A DNA stretch of 64,000 nucleotides from Bacillus dicomae. GTDB lineage: Bacteria; Bacillota; Bacilli; Bacillales; Bacillaceae_G. The stretch spans positions 1,116,001 to 1,180,000 of the forward strand of contig NZ_VHIV01000001.1 in NCBI RefSeq assembly GCF_006494425.1, given 5' to 3'. The position numbers were made by a program, and so were the translations under genes. Shown here in pieces: positions 44,414-52,744 of this stretch. The notes under the pieces were generated by a model. The model was given only the letters and a program-made list of their open reading frames with translations, was not told the origin of the DNA and did not search any database. Position 1 is the first letter of the stretch, and each line of letters starts with the position of its first letter.

Positions 44414-45286
44414 ATGAGAACTGAAAAAGAAATGTTAGACTTAATTATAAATACAGCAAAAGAGGATGAAAGAATCCGAGCAGTTATCATGAATGGGTCG
44501 CGTGTAAATCCACATGTGCAAAGAGATTGTTTTCAAGACTATGATATTATGTATGTTGTAAGAGATATACAATCTTTTACGTCTAATCATGATTGGATTC
44601 ATAGATTTGGAGAAATAATGATTGTACAAATGCCGGAAGAAATGTCATTAGTTCCACCAGATGAAGACGGGAAGTTTCCATATTTAATGCAGTTCATGGA
44701 TGGAAATCGGATTGATTTAACATTAGTTCCGGTTGATTTAATAAAAAAGTTCGTTGGACAAGATAGCTTAAGTAAATTACTTCTCGATAAAGATAATTGT
44801 ATGGAAGAATTCCCGCCAGCAAGCGATAAAGATTACTTAATAAAAAAGCCTACAGAAAAAGAGTTTTTAGATTGCTGTAATGAATTTTGGTGGTGTAGTA
44901 CGAATGTGGCAAAAGGGCTATGGAGAGAAGAGCTTTCTTATGCGAAAGGGATGCTTGATGGTCCAGTACGAGATATGTTCATCGTAATGCTAGAATGGCA
45001 TATTGGTATGAAAACAGACTTTACAGTTAATGCAGGAAAGTTTGGGAAGCATTTCGAGCAATATATTGAAAAAGATATGTGGGAGCAATTTAAAAGGACC
45101 TATTCGAATGCTGAAAATGAAAACATATGGGAGTCATTTTTTGCAATGGGAGATCTGTTTAGGAAAGTTGCGAACGGATTTGCGAACGCTTATGGATATC
45201 AATACCCGCAAGGTGATGATGACAGAGTGACAACTTATTTAAAAAATGTGAGAACATTACCGAGAGATAGTAAAGTAATTTATTGA
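44414..45286 (+). CDS. aminoglycoside 6-adenylyltransferase (AadK/ANT(6)-like)
   Basis: A 290-residue nucleotidyltransferase that would transfer AMP to the 6-hydroxyl of streptomycin. The nucleotide-binding pattern GSR...D.D is seen as MNGSRVNPHVQRD, then DYDIMYVV, with the two catalytic Asp. The C-terminal half (LDCCNEFWWCSTNVAKGLWREELSYA, then RTYSNAENENIWESFF) is characteristic of the ANT(6) family and of chromosomal Bacillus AadK. The length is normal. It probably gives low-level intrinsic streptomycin modification. A potential leader peptide and hairpin precede it. Confidence 0.9.
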   Translation: MRTEKEMLDLIINTAKEDERIRAVIMNGSRVNPHVQRDCFQDYDIMYVVRDIQSFTSNHDWIHRFGEIMIVQMPEEMSLVPPDEDGKFPYLMQFMDGNRIDLTLVPVDLIKKFVGQDSLSKLLLDKDNCMEEFPPASDKDYLIKKPTEKEFLDCCNEFWWCSTNVAKGLWREELSYAKGMLDGPVRDMFIVMLEWHIGMKTDFTVNAGKFGKHFEQYIEKDMWEQFKRTYSNAENENIWESFFAMGDLFRKVANGFANAYGYQYPQGDDDRVTTYLKNVRTLPRDSKVIY

Positions 45287-45288
45287 GT

Positions 45289-45324
45289 AATAGGACTGTC
45301 CTAATAATGGACAGTCCTATTTTT
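45289..45324 (+). terminator. terminator after adenylyltransferase gene
   Basis: AATAGGACTGTCC pairs with GGACAGTCCTATT and is followed by TTTG. Confidence 0.9.
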
Positions 45325-45393
45325 GTATATTGATAAGAATTTCCCTAACAAAGTACAGCAGAATCACATATGAAACTTTAGGGAGGTTTTATC

Positions 45394-46221
45394 ATGTATT
45401 ATTTTTATTCGCCACAAATGTTTGCTCCATATCAATGGGGACTAGAACGAGAAGTTTCGTATACGTATATGCCATATAACTCGTTTTATTATGGAGACTA
45501 TATAAGCTCATTGCCATACGTATATATACCTCAAAACTATGAAGTACAAATGAAAGCTGATGAGCGTGGATCGTGGACACCATTTTCGTGGGTCGAAAAA
45601 TATGCGTACGCATTTTCAGGACCTTACAATAAAGCGGAAGTCGCTCTTACATTTGATGATGGACCAGATTTAGAATTTACGCCCAAAATATTAGATAAGT
45701 TAAAACAACATAATGTAAAAGCGACTTTCTTCTTGCTTGGTGAAAATGCAGAAAAGTTTCCAAATGTAGTAAAGCGTATTGCAAATGAAGGGCATGTAAT
45801 TGGCAATCATACGTATAGCCATCCGAATTTAGCGAAAGTAACTGATGCTGAGTACCGTAATCAAATTATAAAAACAGAAGAAATATTAAATCGTTTAGCT
45901 GGTTATGCACCGAAATTTATTCGTCCGCCGTACGGTGAAATACTTGAAGATCAATTGAAGTGGGCAACAGAGCAAAATTTTATGATTGTACAGTGGAGTG
46001 TTGATACAGTTGATTGGAAAGGCGTAAGCGCTGATACAATTACAAATAATGTGTTAGGGAATTCATTTCCTGGTAGTGTCATCCTTCAGCATTCAACACC
46101 AGGTGGGCATTTACAAGGATCTGTAGATGCGTTAGACAAAATCATTCCGCAGTTAAAAACGAAAGGGGCACGCTTTGTAACGCTGCCAAGTATGTTCCAA
46201 ACATCGAAAGAGCGAAAGTGA
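45394..46221 (+). CDS. polysaccharide deacetylase (NodB domain), no signal peptide
   Basis: A 275-residue protein with a NodB homology domain at about residues 80-265. Motif 1 is LTFDDGPD (catalytic base and metal Asp), motif 2 is HVIGNHTYSHPN (metal His pair), motif 3 is FIRPPYGE and motif 4 QWSVDTVDW. It removes acetyl groups from GlcNAc-type residues in peptidoglycan, chitin-like or secondary wall sugars. The N-terminal 75 residues are Tyr/aromatic-rich (MYYFYSPQMFAPYQWG) without a recognisable signal peptide, unusual for a wall-active enzyme. RBS GGGAGG. Confidence 0.88.
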   Translation: MYYFYSPQMFAPYQWGLEREVSYTYMPYNSFYYGDYISSLPYVYIPQNYEVQMKADERGSWTPFSWVEKYAYAFSGPYNKAEVALTFDDGPDLEFTPKILDKLKQHNVKATFFLLGENAEKFPNVVKRIANEGHVIGNHTYSHPNLAKVTDAEYRNQIIKTEEILNRLAGYAPKFIRPPYGEILEDQLKWATEQNFMIVQWSVDTVDWKGVSADTITNNVLGNSFPGSVILQHSTPGGHLQGSVDALDKIIPQLKTKGARFVTLPSMFQTSKERK

Positions 46222-46292
46222 ATGTGTTGTGGAATTGGAAAAAAAGGATTTTTTCGTATAATGAAGCTGTAGGTTAGGAGGGGATATAATTG

Positions 46293-46631
46293 ATGTATGC
46301 ACTAATAAACATAGGAATGAGTATTTTAATAGGTATTATATTTATACTTGCGGCAATTGTCCTTCAAAAAAATCCACCGACCGATATAAATGCGGCATAT
46401 GGTTATCGTACGAAACGATCTATGAAAAATAAAGAGTTATGGGATGCAGGTAATAGGTATAGTGCAGAAGTGATGAAGCAAAACGGATTCATCATGATGT
46501 TAATTGGAAGTGTTGTTAGTATACTGTTTAGATATCCACATACAATGATGGCGATTATGGTGATTATGCTGTTATTAATCATTTGTTTATTTATACGAGT
46601 AGAGAGTAGATTGAAAATACTTGAACAATAA
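46293..46631 (+). CDS. SdpI-family small membrane protein
   Basis: About 112 residues with three hydrophobic segments (about residues 3-22, 66-82, 85-104). The intervening stretch AAYGYRTKRSMKNKELWDAGNRYS matches the SdpI signature (YGYRT..SM.N...W..AN). SdpI gives immunity to the SDP toxin in B. subtilis, but most family members have no known toxin, and no sdpC-like gene is visible here. TTG 46290 directly before ATG 46293 is an alternative start; both follow GGAGGGG. Confidence 0.8.
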   Translation: MYALINIGMSILIGIIFILAAIVLQKNPPTDINAAYGYRTKRSMKNKELWDAGNRYSAEVMKQNGFIMMLIGSVVSILFRYPHTMMAIMVIMLLLIICLFIRVESRLKILEQ

Positions 46632-46633
46632 TG

Positions 46634-46680
46634 AAAAAATAGGACTCCACGCAATAGAATGCTAGGAGTCCTATTTTATT
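46634..46680. terminator. bidirectional terminator between SdpI-like and Nudix genes
   Basis: AAAAAATAGGACTCC pairs with GGAGTCCTATTTTATT, in a convergent arrangement. Confidence 0.85.
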
Positions 46681-47288
46681 TATAAACTATTCTTTTCTAA
46701 TAAGTCTTTTCCTTGTTCAACAACAAATTCATAGTACGCAAGATCATATGGATAAATATCTTCAAATGTTATCGTTATCGGTTTATTGTTTAAAACAGAA
46801 ATAGCTGTAAAAGATGAAATCTCTCTTTTTAATAGTTGTAGAAAAGAAGTTGCATGTATTTTCATTACATCGTCTACTTCTTCACCTGGTGCGAATGGAA
46901 GTGGCTGGATGACATTGTGAAAATACATATGACAAAACTCACGATCCGTAAGATTTGAAATTTCATAATCTATTGTAAAGATTCCTTTGTATGCTAAATC
47001 GGTAGTTTGAAAGGAAAGTCCTAATTCTTCTTCAATTTCACGAAGGCCACCAATTTGTACATCTTCATCATGCATAATATGTCCAGCTGAAGTGATATCC
47101 CATATAAGCGGAGCTTCTTTCTTATTTTTAGAGCGTAATTGGAAATATAAAAACATATCTTCATCATCTTTTTCTACAAACCAACAATGAAATGTTTCGT
47201 GCCAATCACCGTCACGATGCACTTCATCACGTAATTTCTTCCCAAGTGTATTTCTTTCAGAATCAAATATCGTTAACCACTCTGTCAT
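46680..47288 (-). CDS. Nudix hydrolase (IPP isomerase-like domain)
   Basis: A 202-residue Nudix protein. The full box Gx5Ex7REUxEExGU reads from GHIMHDEDVQIGGL into REIEEELGL. The opening ERNTLGKKLRDEVHRDGDWHETFHCWF is the arrangement of the Idi-like Nudix subgroup (YfcD type). It hydrolyses a nucleoside-diphosphate-linked substrate, identity unknown. ATG 47288 follows AAAGGGGAATT. It is divergent from the next gene. Confidence 0.88.
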   Translation of the reverse strand: MTEWLTIFDSERNTLGKKLRDEVHRDGDWHETFHCWFVEKDDEDMFLYFQLRSKNKKEAPLIWDITSAGHIMHDEDVQIGGLREIEEELGLSFQTTDLAYKGIFTIDYEISNLTDREFCHMYFHNVIQPLPFAPGEEVDDVMKIHATSFLQLLKREISSFTAISVLNNKPITITFEDIYPYDLAYYEFVVEQGKDLLEKNSL

Positions 47289-47368
47289 TTTAATTCCCCT
47301 TTCTGCAAATTTTATTATACAATATTTGTATTGAATTTTGGGAAAATAAAGAAAAAGGGGTCGTTATA

Positions 47369-48007
47369 GTGGGAATAGAGGGTAAGGAAATAAAATCGAT
47401 TATTTCAACAGAGGAAGAATTACGGAAAATATTGGGGCAACCAAGTGAACGAGCTTTAAAAAAAGTTATTTCATCATTAGACTACCATTGCGTAGACTTT
47501 CTATCTAAATCTCCCTTTCTAGTAGTATCTACTGCAAATAAATTAGGAGAGTGCGATGCTTCGCCGAGAGGAGATGCACCTGGATTTGTTTACGTATTAA
47601 ATCATAATAAAATTATTATTCCAGAAAGACCAGGCAACCGCCGTATAGACTCCATTTTGAATATTATTTCCAATCCACGTGTAGGGTTACTCTTTTTTAT
47701 TCCAGGTCTTGGGGAGACACTCCGAATAAATGGCCGAGCGTATATAACAAAAGACGAAGAAATTTTGCAAGAAATGAAGGCAAATGGACGCACTCCGCTA
47801 CTTGGAATTGTTGTTGAAATAGAAGAATGTTACATTCATTGTGCAAAAGCTTTTATTCGTTCTAATATGTGGGATCCAGAATCTTGGTTGAATAAAAAAG
47901 AGTTACCTTCAGCAGCGAAAATGTTGCTGGAGCACGCGAAAGTAAATACTTCTGAAGAGGATGTTGCACGTTCTTTAGAAGAAAGTTATACGAAAAGATT
48001 GTATTAA
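47369..48007 (+). CDS. pyridoxamine 5'-phosphate oxidase-fold family protein
   Basis: A 212-residue FMN-binding split-barrel protein of the COG3576/MSMEG_1061-like group. The core FLVVSTANKLGECDASPRGDAPGFVYV, then PERPGNRRIDSILNIISNPRVGLLFFIPG, is typical. It probably binds FMN or a related flavin and may reduce or oxidise a small molecule; it is not PdxH itself. GTG 47369 follows AAAAAGGGG. It is the last gene before the threonine leader region. Confidence 0.82.
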   Translation: MGIEGKEIKSIISTEEELRKILGQPSERALKKVISSLDYHCVDFLSKSPFLVVSTANKLGECDASPRGDAPGFVYVLNHNKIIIPERPGNRRIDSILNIISNPRVGLLFFIPGLGETLRINGRAYITKDEEILQEMKANGRTPLLGIVVEIEECYIHCAKAFIRSNMWDPESWLNKKELPSAAKMLLEHAKVNTSEEDVARSLEESYTKRLY

Positions 48008-48191
48008 AAAAGTTTTATTTATATAGTTTTATAAGGTGAATATGTAAATGTATTAGAATGGGATATTTATTTACGAATCGTTGATTTACAAGAGGAATAA
48101 ACAACAAAATTGGTAAATCGAGCGGTAGTGGCATAATATTATTGTAAAATATAATAAAAAATGATTTTGAAAATTGTTAGTAAAAATAGGC

Positions 48192-48220
48192 TTGCTTTTT
48201 AAAAAGTTGATAACTATAAT
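48192..48220 (+). promoter_or_regulatory. promoter P1 of the threonine leader
   Basis: TTGCTT (48192-48197) and TATAAT (48215-48220) are separated by 17 bp. It sits directly before the first T-box unit. Confidence 0.7.
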
Positions 48221-48221
48221 A

Positions 48222-48497
48222 AGTTAACAAATAAACATGAACGAAAAAGTAACGATAAGGACACGAAATCATTTTTACGGTTTACAGAGAGGGAAGTCAA
48301 GGGTGTGAGCTTCCTAACACGAGAAATGGTTTTACCACCTTTGAACTTCAATAGTGAACGAGTAATCTAGTAATTATTGACGGTATCAGCCGTTATCTGA
48401 ACTTGAGCAATCTAGGAGGAAGTACGTCTGGATTGGAACAAGGGTGGAACCACGAAAACACATTCGTCCCTTTCCTAGGGATGAGTGTGTTTTTTTA
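48222..48497 (+). promoter_or_regulatory. T-box riboswitch, copy 1 (threonine, specifier ACC)
   Basis: A 276-bp T-box leader. It shows the AGAGAGGG region and distal stem (GGAAG ... CTTCC) of stem I, then the specifier ACC at 48334-48336, placed before ACCTTTGA as is usual. A stem III hairpin (ACGG/CCGT) follows, then the T-box AGGGTGGAACCACG (48441-48454) and a strong terminator (ACACATTCGTCCCT against AGGGATGAGTGTGT, then T7). Uncharged tRNA-Thr would stabilise the antiterminator. Confidence 0.92.
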
Positions 48498-48538
48498 TGA
48501 ATTACAGATAGAAAATTTAAAATAATTAAAAAATATTA

Positions 48539-48566
48539 TTGATTTTGTTTTTTATGCGAGTATAAT
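48539..48566 (+). promoter_or_regulatory. promoter P2 between the two T-boxes
   Basis: TTGATT (48539-48544) and TATAAT (48561-48566) are separated by 16 bp. The -10 and next bases match those before copy 1, so the duplicated unit includes the promoter core. Confidence 0.6.
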
Positions 48567-48567
48567 G

Positions 48568-48843
48568 AGTTAACAAATAAACATGAACGAAAAAGTAACG
48601 ATAAGGACACGAAATCATTTTTACGGTTTACAGAGAGGGAAGTCAAGGGTGTGAGCTTCCTAACACGAGAAATGGTTTTACCACCTTTGAACTTCAATAG
48701 TGAACGAGTAATCTAGTAATTATTGACGGTATCAGCCGTTATCTGAACTTGAGCAATCTAGGAGGAAGTACGTCTGGATTGGAACAAGGGTGGAACCACG
48801 AAAACACATTCGTCCCTTTCCTAGGGATGAGTGTGTTTTTTTA
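48568..48843 (+). promoter_or_regulatory. T-box riboswitch, copy 2 (threonine, specifier ACC)
   Basis: As far as I can read it is identical base for base to copy 1, shifted by 346 bp. Specifier ACC is at 48680-48682, the T-box motif at 48787-48800 and the terminator at 48801-48843. It controls entry into the leader ORF and hom-thrC-thrB. Confidence 0.92.
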
Positions 48844-48865
48844 CTTTGAAAGGAGGTGCAGTAAT

Positions 48866-48946
48866 ATGAAACAATTTGTACGTACGGAAATAACCACCAC
48901 CTGCATGATTGAAAAGCAGAGTAAGGTGATTGATAGAGATAAATAA
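48866..48946 (+). CDS. putative threonine-rich leader peptide upstream of hom
   Basis: A 26-codon ORF after the second T-box terminator, with an excellent ribosome binding site (AAAGGAGGTG, 8 bp before ATG). Its middle reads RTEITTTC with codons ACG, GAA, ATA and then ACC ACC ACC. The three consecutive threonine codons are the same codon as the T-box specifier, and the layout recalls thrL-type leader peptides of enteric bacteria. The ACC run is also complementary (7 of 8) to the ORF's own ribosome binding site AGGAGGTG. No clear terminator lies between it and hom (25 bp), so any effect would be on translation or coupling. No known protein family. Confidence 0.5.
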   Translation: MKQFVRTEITTTCMIEKQSKVIDRDK

Positions 48947-48971
48947 TAAAATTGTAGGAGGAGATTAGAAG

Positions 48972-50267
48972 ATGAATAATGTTATTAATGTTGGAGTGTT
49001 GGGGTTAGGTACGGTCGGAAGTGGTGTTGTCCATATTTTGAAAGAACATTATAAAAAAATCGCTCTTGATACAGGATATGAAGTGAAGGTAAAAACAGTC
49101 GTCGTACGTGATTTGGAAAAAGAACGTGATGTTTGCATTGATGGAATCGTAGTAACAAGTCATGTCGATGAAGTTCTAAATGATTCAAATATTGATATTG
49201 TAGTAGAGGTAATGGGCGGAATTGAAGAAGCGAAGCAGCATATTGTTAAGGCTTTACGAAATAAAAAACATGTCGTAACAGCAAATAAAGATTTAATGGC
49301 TGTATACGGTGCAGAGCTTCTACAACTGGCGAACGATAATGATTGTGATCTATGTTATGAAGCAAGTGTAGCAGGTGGTATTCCAGTGTTAAGAGGATTA
49401 ACGGACGGATTAGCTTCAGATCAAATTGAAAAAATAATGGGAATTGTAAATGGAACAACAAATTATATGTTAACAAAGATGAGTCAAAATGGATGGTCAT
49501 ATGAAGAGGCTTTACAGGAAGCACAAAAATTAGGATTCGCAGAATCAGATCCAACAGCAGATGTAGATGGACTAGATGCGGCGAGAAAGGTAGCCATTCT
49601 TGCAAACTTAGGTTTTTCGATGAATGTTTCTTTAGATGATGTGCAAGTAAGAGGGATTCGAAAGGTCGAAAAAGAAGATTTACAAATGGCTGAAAAGTTA
49701 GGGTTTACAATGAAATTAATTGGGAAAGCGGAGAAACAAGGATCAGCCATCCATTTAAGTGTAGAACCTACTCTATTACCAAGTCATCATCCATTGTCGA
49801 ATGTAAATAATGAATTTAATGCAGTGTATGTTCACGGGCAAGCAGTAGGAGAAGTAATGTTTTACGGACCTGGAGCTGGGAAGTTACCGACTGGTTCTGC
49901 TGTAGTAAGTGATATTATTTCAATTGTTAAAAGTATGAATCAAGTTCCGAAAAATAAAAGTGTGTTAAAAGAACCAGAGCCATACGAGTTACAAGGCGAT
50001 GAAGAAGTCGTTTCGAAATATTTCTTGCGTATTTCATTACGAGATGAACCTGGGATGTTACAGAAAATAACAGAATGTTTCGTTAATTACTCTGTAAGTT
50101 TAAAAGAAGTTATTCAATTACCGTTAAATCGTGAACTTGCAGAAGTCGTTGTTGTGACACATCAAACTTCAAAGTATCAATTTGAACGAGTTTTAGGAGC
50201 GATAGAAGATGTCGCAAGTGAAATAAACAGTTATTACATTATTGAGGAGGAAAAACAATATGTATAA
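48972..50267 (+). CDS. hom: homoserine dehydrogenase
   Basis: A 431-residue enzyme that reduces aspartate semialdehyde to homoserine with NAD(P)H, the branch to threonine and methionine. NAD-binding GLGTVGSG is at residues 11-18, then [10 protein letters not shown], and the catalytic-domain signature [11 protein letters not shown] with [14 protein letters not shown]. The C-terminal ACT domain (about 350-425, [18 protein letters not shown]) implies feedback control by an amino acid. ATG 48972 follows GTAGGAGGAG. First gene of hom-thrC-thrB, overlapping thrC by 8 bp; controlled by the tandem T-boxes. Confidence 0.96.
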   Translation: MNNVINVGVLGLGTVGSGVVHILKEHYKKIALDTGYEVKVKTVVVRDLEKERDVCIDGIVVTSHVDEVLNDSNIDIVVEVMGGIEEAKQHIVKALRNKKHVVTANKDLMAVYGAELLQLANDNDCDLCYEASVAGGIPVLRGLTDGLASDQIEKIMGIVNGTTNYMLTKMSQNGWSYEEALQEAQKLGFAESDPTADVDGLDAARKVAILANLGFSMNVSLDDVQVRGIRKVEKEDLQMAEKLGFTMKLIGKAEKQGSAIHLSVEPTLLPSHHPLSNVNNEFNAVYVHGQAVGEVMFYGPGAGKLPTGSAVVSDIISIVKSMNQVPKNKSVLKEPEPYELQGDEEVVSKYFLRISLRDEPGMLQKITECFVNYSVSLKEVIQLPLNRELAEVVVVTHQTSKYQFERVLGAIEDVASEINSYYIIEEEKQYV

Positions 50268-51318
50268 AGGACTATTAAAACAGTATGCTTCTTATTTACC
50301 GGTGAATGAAAACACACCTGATGTGAGCTTAATGGAAGGGAATACACCCCTTATTCCGTTATTAAATATATCAAAACAATTAGGGATTCAGTTATACGGT
50401 AAGTACGAAGGAGCGAATCCGACAGGTTCTTTTAAAGATCGTGGTATGGTAATGGCAGTTGCAAAGGCGAAAGAAGAAGGTTCGGAGGCTATTATTTGTG
50501 CATCGACAGGTAATACATCGGCATCGGCTGCCGCATACGCGGCACGCCTTGGGATGAAATGTATTATCGTAATACCGGAAGGGAAGATTGCACATGGAAA
50601 ATTAGCGCAAGCAGTTGCCTATGGTGCTGAAATCATTTCAATAGAAGGGAATTTTGACGATGCACTTAAGGCTGTAAGAAATATTGCTGCGGAAGAACCA
50701 ATTACATTAGTTAACTCAGTGAATCCTTATCGAATTGAAGGACAAAAAACAGCAGCGTTTGAAATTTGTGACCAGCTGCAAAGTGCACCAGATGTTTTAG
50801 CGATTCCTGTTGGGAATGCAGGGAATATTACAGCATACTGGAAAGGGTTCTGTGAATATGAGAAAGAAAAAGGCTATAAGAAGCCAAGAATTCATGGATT
50901 TGAAGCGGAAGGAGCAGCTGCAATTGTAAAAGGACATGTAATTGAAGAACCTGAAACAATTGCAACAGCGATTCGGATTGGTAATCCAGCGAGTTGGTCG
51001 TATGCAGTAGAGGCTGCTGAGCAGTCTCATGGTGAAATAGATATGGTGTCAGATGAAGAAATTTTACATGCATATAGATTATTAGCAAAATCGGAAGGGG
51101 TTTTCGCTGAGCCAGGATCAAATGCTTCATTAGCCGGCGTAATGAAACATGTTCAATCTGGAAAAATCAAAAAAGGAGAAACAGTTGTTGCAGTTTTAAC
51201 TGGAAACGGCTTGAAAGATCCTGATATCGCAATTTCTTCTAATACATTAGACATTGCAAGTGTTTCAAATAATATAGAACAAATTAAAGAGCATATTAAA
51301 GGGGTGATTATGTCGTGA
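50260..51318 (+). CDS. thrC: threonine synthase
   Basis: A 352-residue PLP enzyme converting O-phosphohomoserine to threonine. PTGSFKDRG carries the PLP-binding Lys at residue 59, followed by the [17 protein letters not shown] phosphate-contact region and AIPVGNAGN, as in fold-type II enzymes of the short Bacillus class. ATG 50260 is chosen because GAGGAGGAAAAAC precedes it and upstream in-frame starts fall on that site. It overlaps hom by 8 bp and thrB by 4 bp. Confidence 0.96.
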   Translation: MYKGLLKQYASYLPVNENTPDVSLMEGNTPLIPLLNISKQLGIQLYGKYEGANPTGSFKDRGMVMAVAKAKEEGSEAIICASTGNTSASAAAYAARLGMKCIIVIPEGKIAHGKLAQAVAYGAEIISIEGNFDDALKAVRNIAAEEPITLVNSVNPYRIEGQKTAAFEICDQLQSAPDVLAIPVGNAGNITAYWKGFCEYEKEKGYKKPRIHGFEAEGAAAIVKGHVIEEPETIATAIRIGNPASWSYAVEAAEQSHGEIDMVSDEEILHAYRLLAKSEGVFAEPGSNASLAGVMKHVQSGKIKKGETVVAVLTGNGLKDPDIAISSNTLDIASVSNNIEQIKEHIKGVIMS

Positions 51319-52208
51319 TACCATTAAGTATTTGTGTTCCTGCTAGTACAGCGAATGTTGGACCTGGATTTGATTCAGTAGGAATAGCGTTGTCATTGTA
51401 TTTACATGTAGTAGTAAAAGAGAAAGCTGATAAATGGCAAGTAATCCATTCTTTTGAAGAGTCAATTCCGACAGATGATAAAAACTTAATTGTTAGCACG
51501 GCATGTAAAGTATGTCCGTCTTTATCGCCCCATATAATAGAAGTTACTAGTAATATTCCGCTAACAAGAGGGCTAGGAAGTAGCGCATCAGCTATTGTAG
51601 CAGGAATAGAGCTTGCAAATCAACTTGGCAATTTGAACTTAACAACTGATCAAAAAGTTCAAATTGCTACAAATTTTGAAGGACATCCGGATAATGTTGC
51701 TGCTTCTATTTTAGGAGGAACTGTAATCGGAGCACTTGATGGAAAGAATGTATCGGTTGTAAGAATTGAAAGTAAGGAATTAGGCGTAATTTCACTTATT
51801 CCGAATGAAGAGCTAAATACAGATGAAAGTCGATCTGTATTACCACATATGTTTCCGTTTCATGAAGCGGTTAAGGCTAGTGCGATAAGTAACGTATTAG
51901 TAGCAGCGTTTTGTCAAAAGAAATGGGAAGTTGTGGGGGAAATGATGGAAAGAGATCATTTTCACGAGCCATATCGTTTAGAACTTGTACCGTTATTACC
52001 ATCTATACGTAAATGTGCAAAAGAATTCGGGGCATACGGCACAGCACTTAGCGGCGCAGGACCATCTATTTTTATTTTAACGCCGTATGAGAAACGCCAA
52101 GAAATTGCTGAGCAATTAGCGAGAGTATTTACAGCTATGAAAGTATGTGAGCTTGAAATTGATCATAGAGGAATTACTGTAAATAAGAAAGAACATATTG
52201 GATTATAA
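51315..52208 (+). CDS. thrB: homoserine kinase
   Basis: A 297-residue GHMP kinase phosphorylating homoserine. The ATP-binding motif [16 protein letters not shown] is near residue 83; the N-terminal [19 protein letters not shown] and C-terminal [14 protein letters not shown] motifs complete the family pattern. GTG 51315 overlaps the thrC stop (GTGA) and follows AAAGGGGTG. It ends the operon at a short strong terminator. Confidence 0.96.
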   Translation: MIPLSICVPASTANVGPGFDSVGIALSLYLHVVVKEKADKWQVIHSFEESIPTDDKNLIVSTACKVCPSLSPHIIEVTSNIPLTRGLGSSASAIVAGIELANQLGNLNLTTDQKVQIATNFEGHPDNVAASILGGTVIGALDGKNVSVVRIESKELGVISLIPNEELNTDESRSVLPHMFPFHEAVKASAISNVLVAAFCQKKWEVVGEMMERDHFHEPYRLELVPLLPSIRKCAKEFGAYGTALSGAGPSIFILTPYEKRQEIAEQLARVFTAMKVCELEIDHRGITVNKKEHIGL

Positions 52209-52236
52209 AGAAAGCTAGCATCGCTAGCTTTCTTTA
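52207..52236 (+). terminator. terminator of the threonine operon
   Basis: AAAGAAAGCTAGC pairs with GCTAGCTTTCTTT around a 3-base loop. Confidence 0.9.
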
Positions 52237-52316
52237 TGTTGTAAATATGATTGTATATGAAAGAAAAATATTAATGTATAATTTAGTAAAGAGTGTATTA
52301 ATTTGGAGGTGATCGT

Positions 52317-52526
52317 ATGAAGAAAGAGTCACCGGAAGAAAAAAGAGAACATATAAGGCAAAATGAATTGAAAAACAATCCTACTGGTTCTTTACATGAT
52401 GGAATCAACAGAGCTGAAACGGGTAGTCCAGTTGATATGACGGGTGGTATGAATTGGAAAGGTACAGCGCTAGTAATTTTAGTGCTAGTTTTAGCGTACA
52501 TTATATACACTTATTTTTTTAGTTAA
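52317..52526 (+). CDS. DUF6366-like small membrane protein
   Basis: A 69-residue protein. A charged N-terminal half (KKESPEEKREHIRQNELKNNPTG, Asn-Pro-Thr-Gly in the middle) is followed by one C-terminal membrane helix (about residues 48-68). This is the pattern of Bacillus DUF6366 proteins, of unknown function. RBS TGGAGGTGATC. Single gene. Confidence 0.72.
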   Translation: MKKESPEEKREHIRQNELKNNPTGSLHDGINRAETGSPVDMTGGMNWKGTALVILVLVLAYIIYTYFFS

Positions 52527-52656
52527 GAAATGCATGCTAAAGCTTTGAATGATTTGCTTTTATAATTAGTGAGGATGAAAAAAACACGGTTATTGTACTA
52601 CATATATATTAAGCAGATTATAGTTGTCCATATATCTATATTTATTTTTAATACCC

Positions 52657-52692
52657 AAAATAGAGCTAGCGTTATGCTGGTTCTATTTTTTT
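52657..52692 (+). terminator. hairpin with T-run upstream of the glycoside-hydrolase-like gene
   Basis: AAAATAGA and TCTATTTT arms with partial inner pairing (GCTAGC/GCTGGT), followed by TTT. It either ends the DUF6366 transcript late or attenuates the next gene. Confidence 0.6.
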
Positions 52693-52744
52693 GCCACATT
52701 CCTGTAACAAAGCCCCTGTATATTCAGTGGTGGAGGTGCAGAAG

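Noticed and set aside
46293-46631. SdpI-like protein as immunity half of a toxin system
   Set aside because: No sdpC-like or other toxin gene nearby; neighbours are a deacetylase and a Nudix hydrolase.
48222-48843. CRISPR or tandem-repeat array
   Set aside because: Only two long units, each a full T-box riboswitch; no short regular repeats or spacers.
48749-48946. 65-residue protein beginning inside the second T-box
   Set aside because: Its first 39 codons are T-box antiterminator and terminator sequence; the ribosome binding site points to the internal ATG at 48866.
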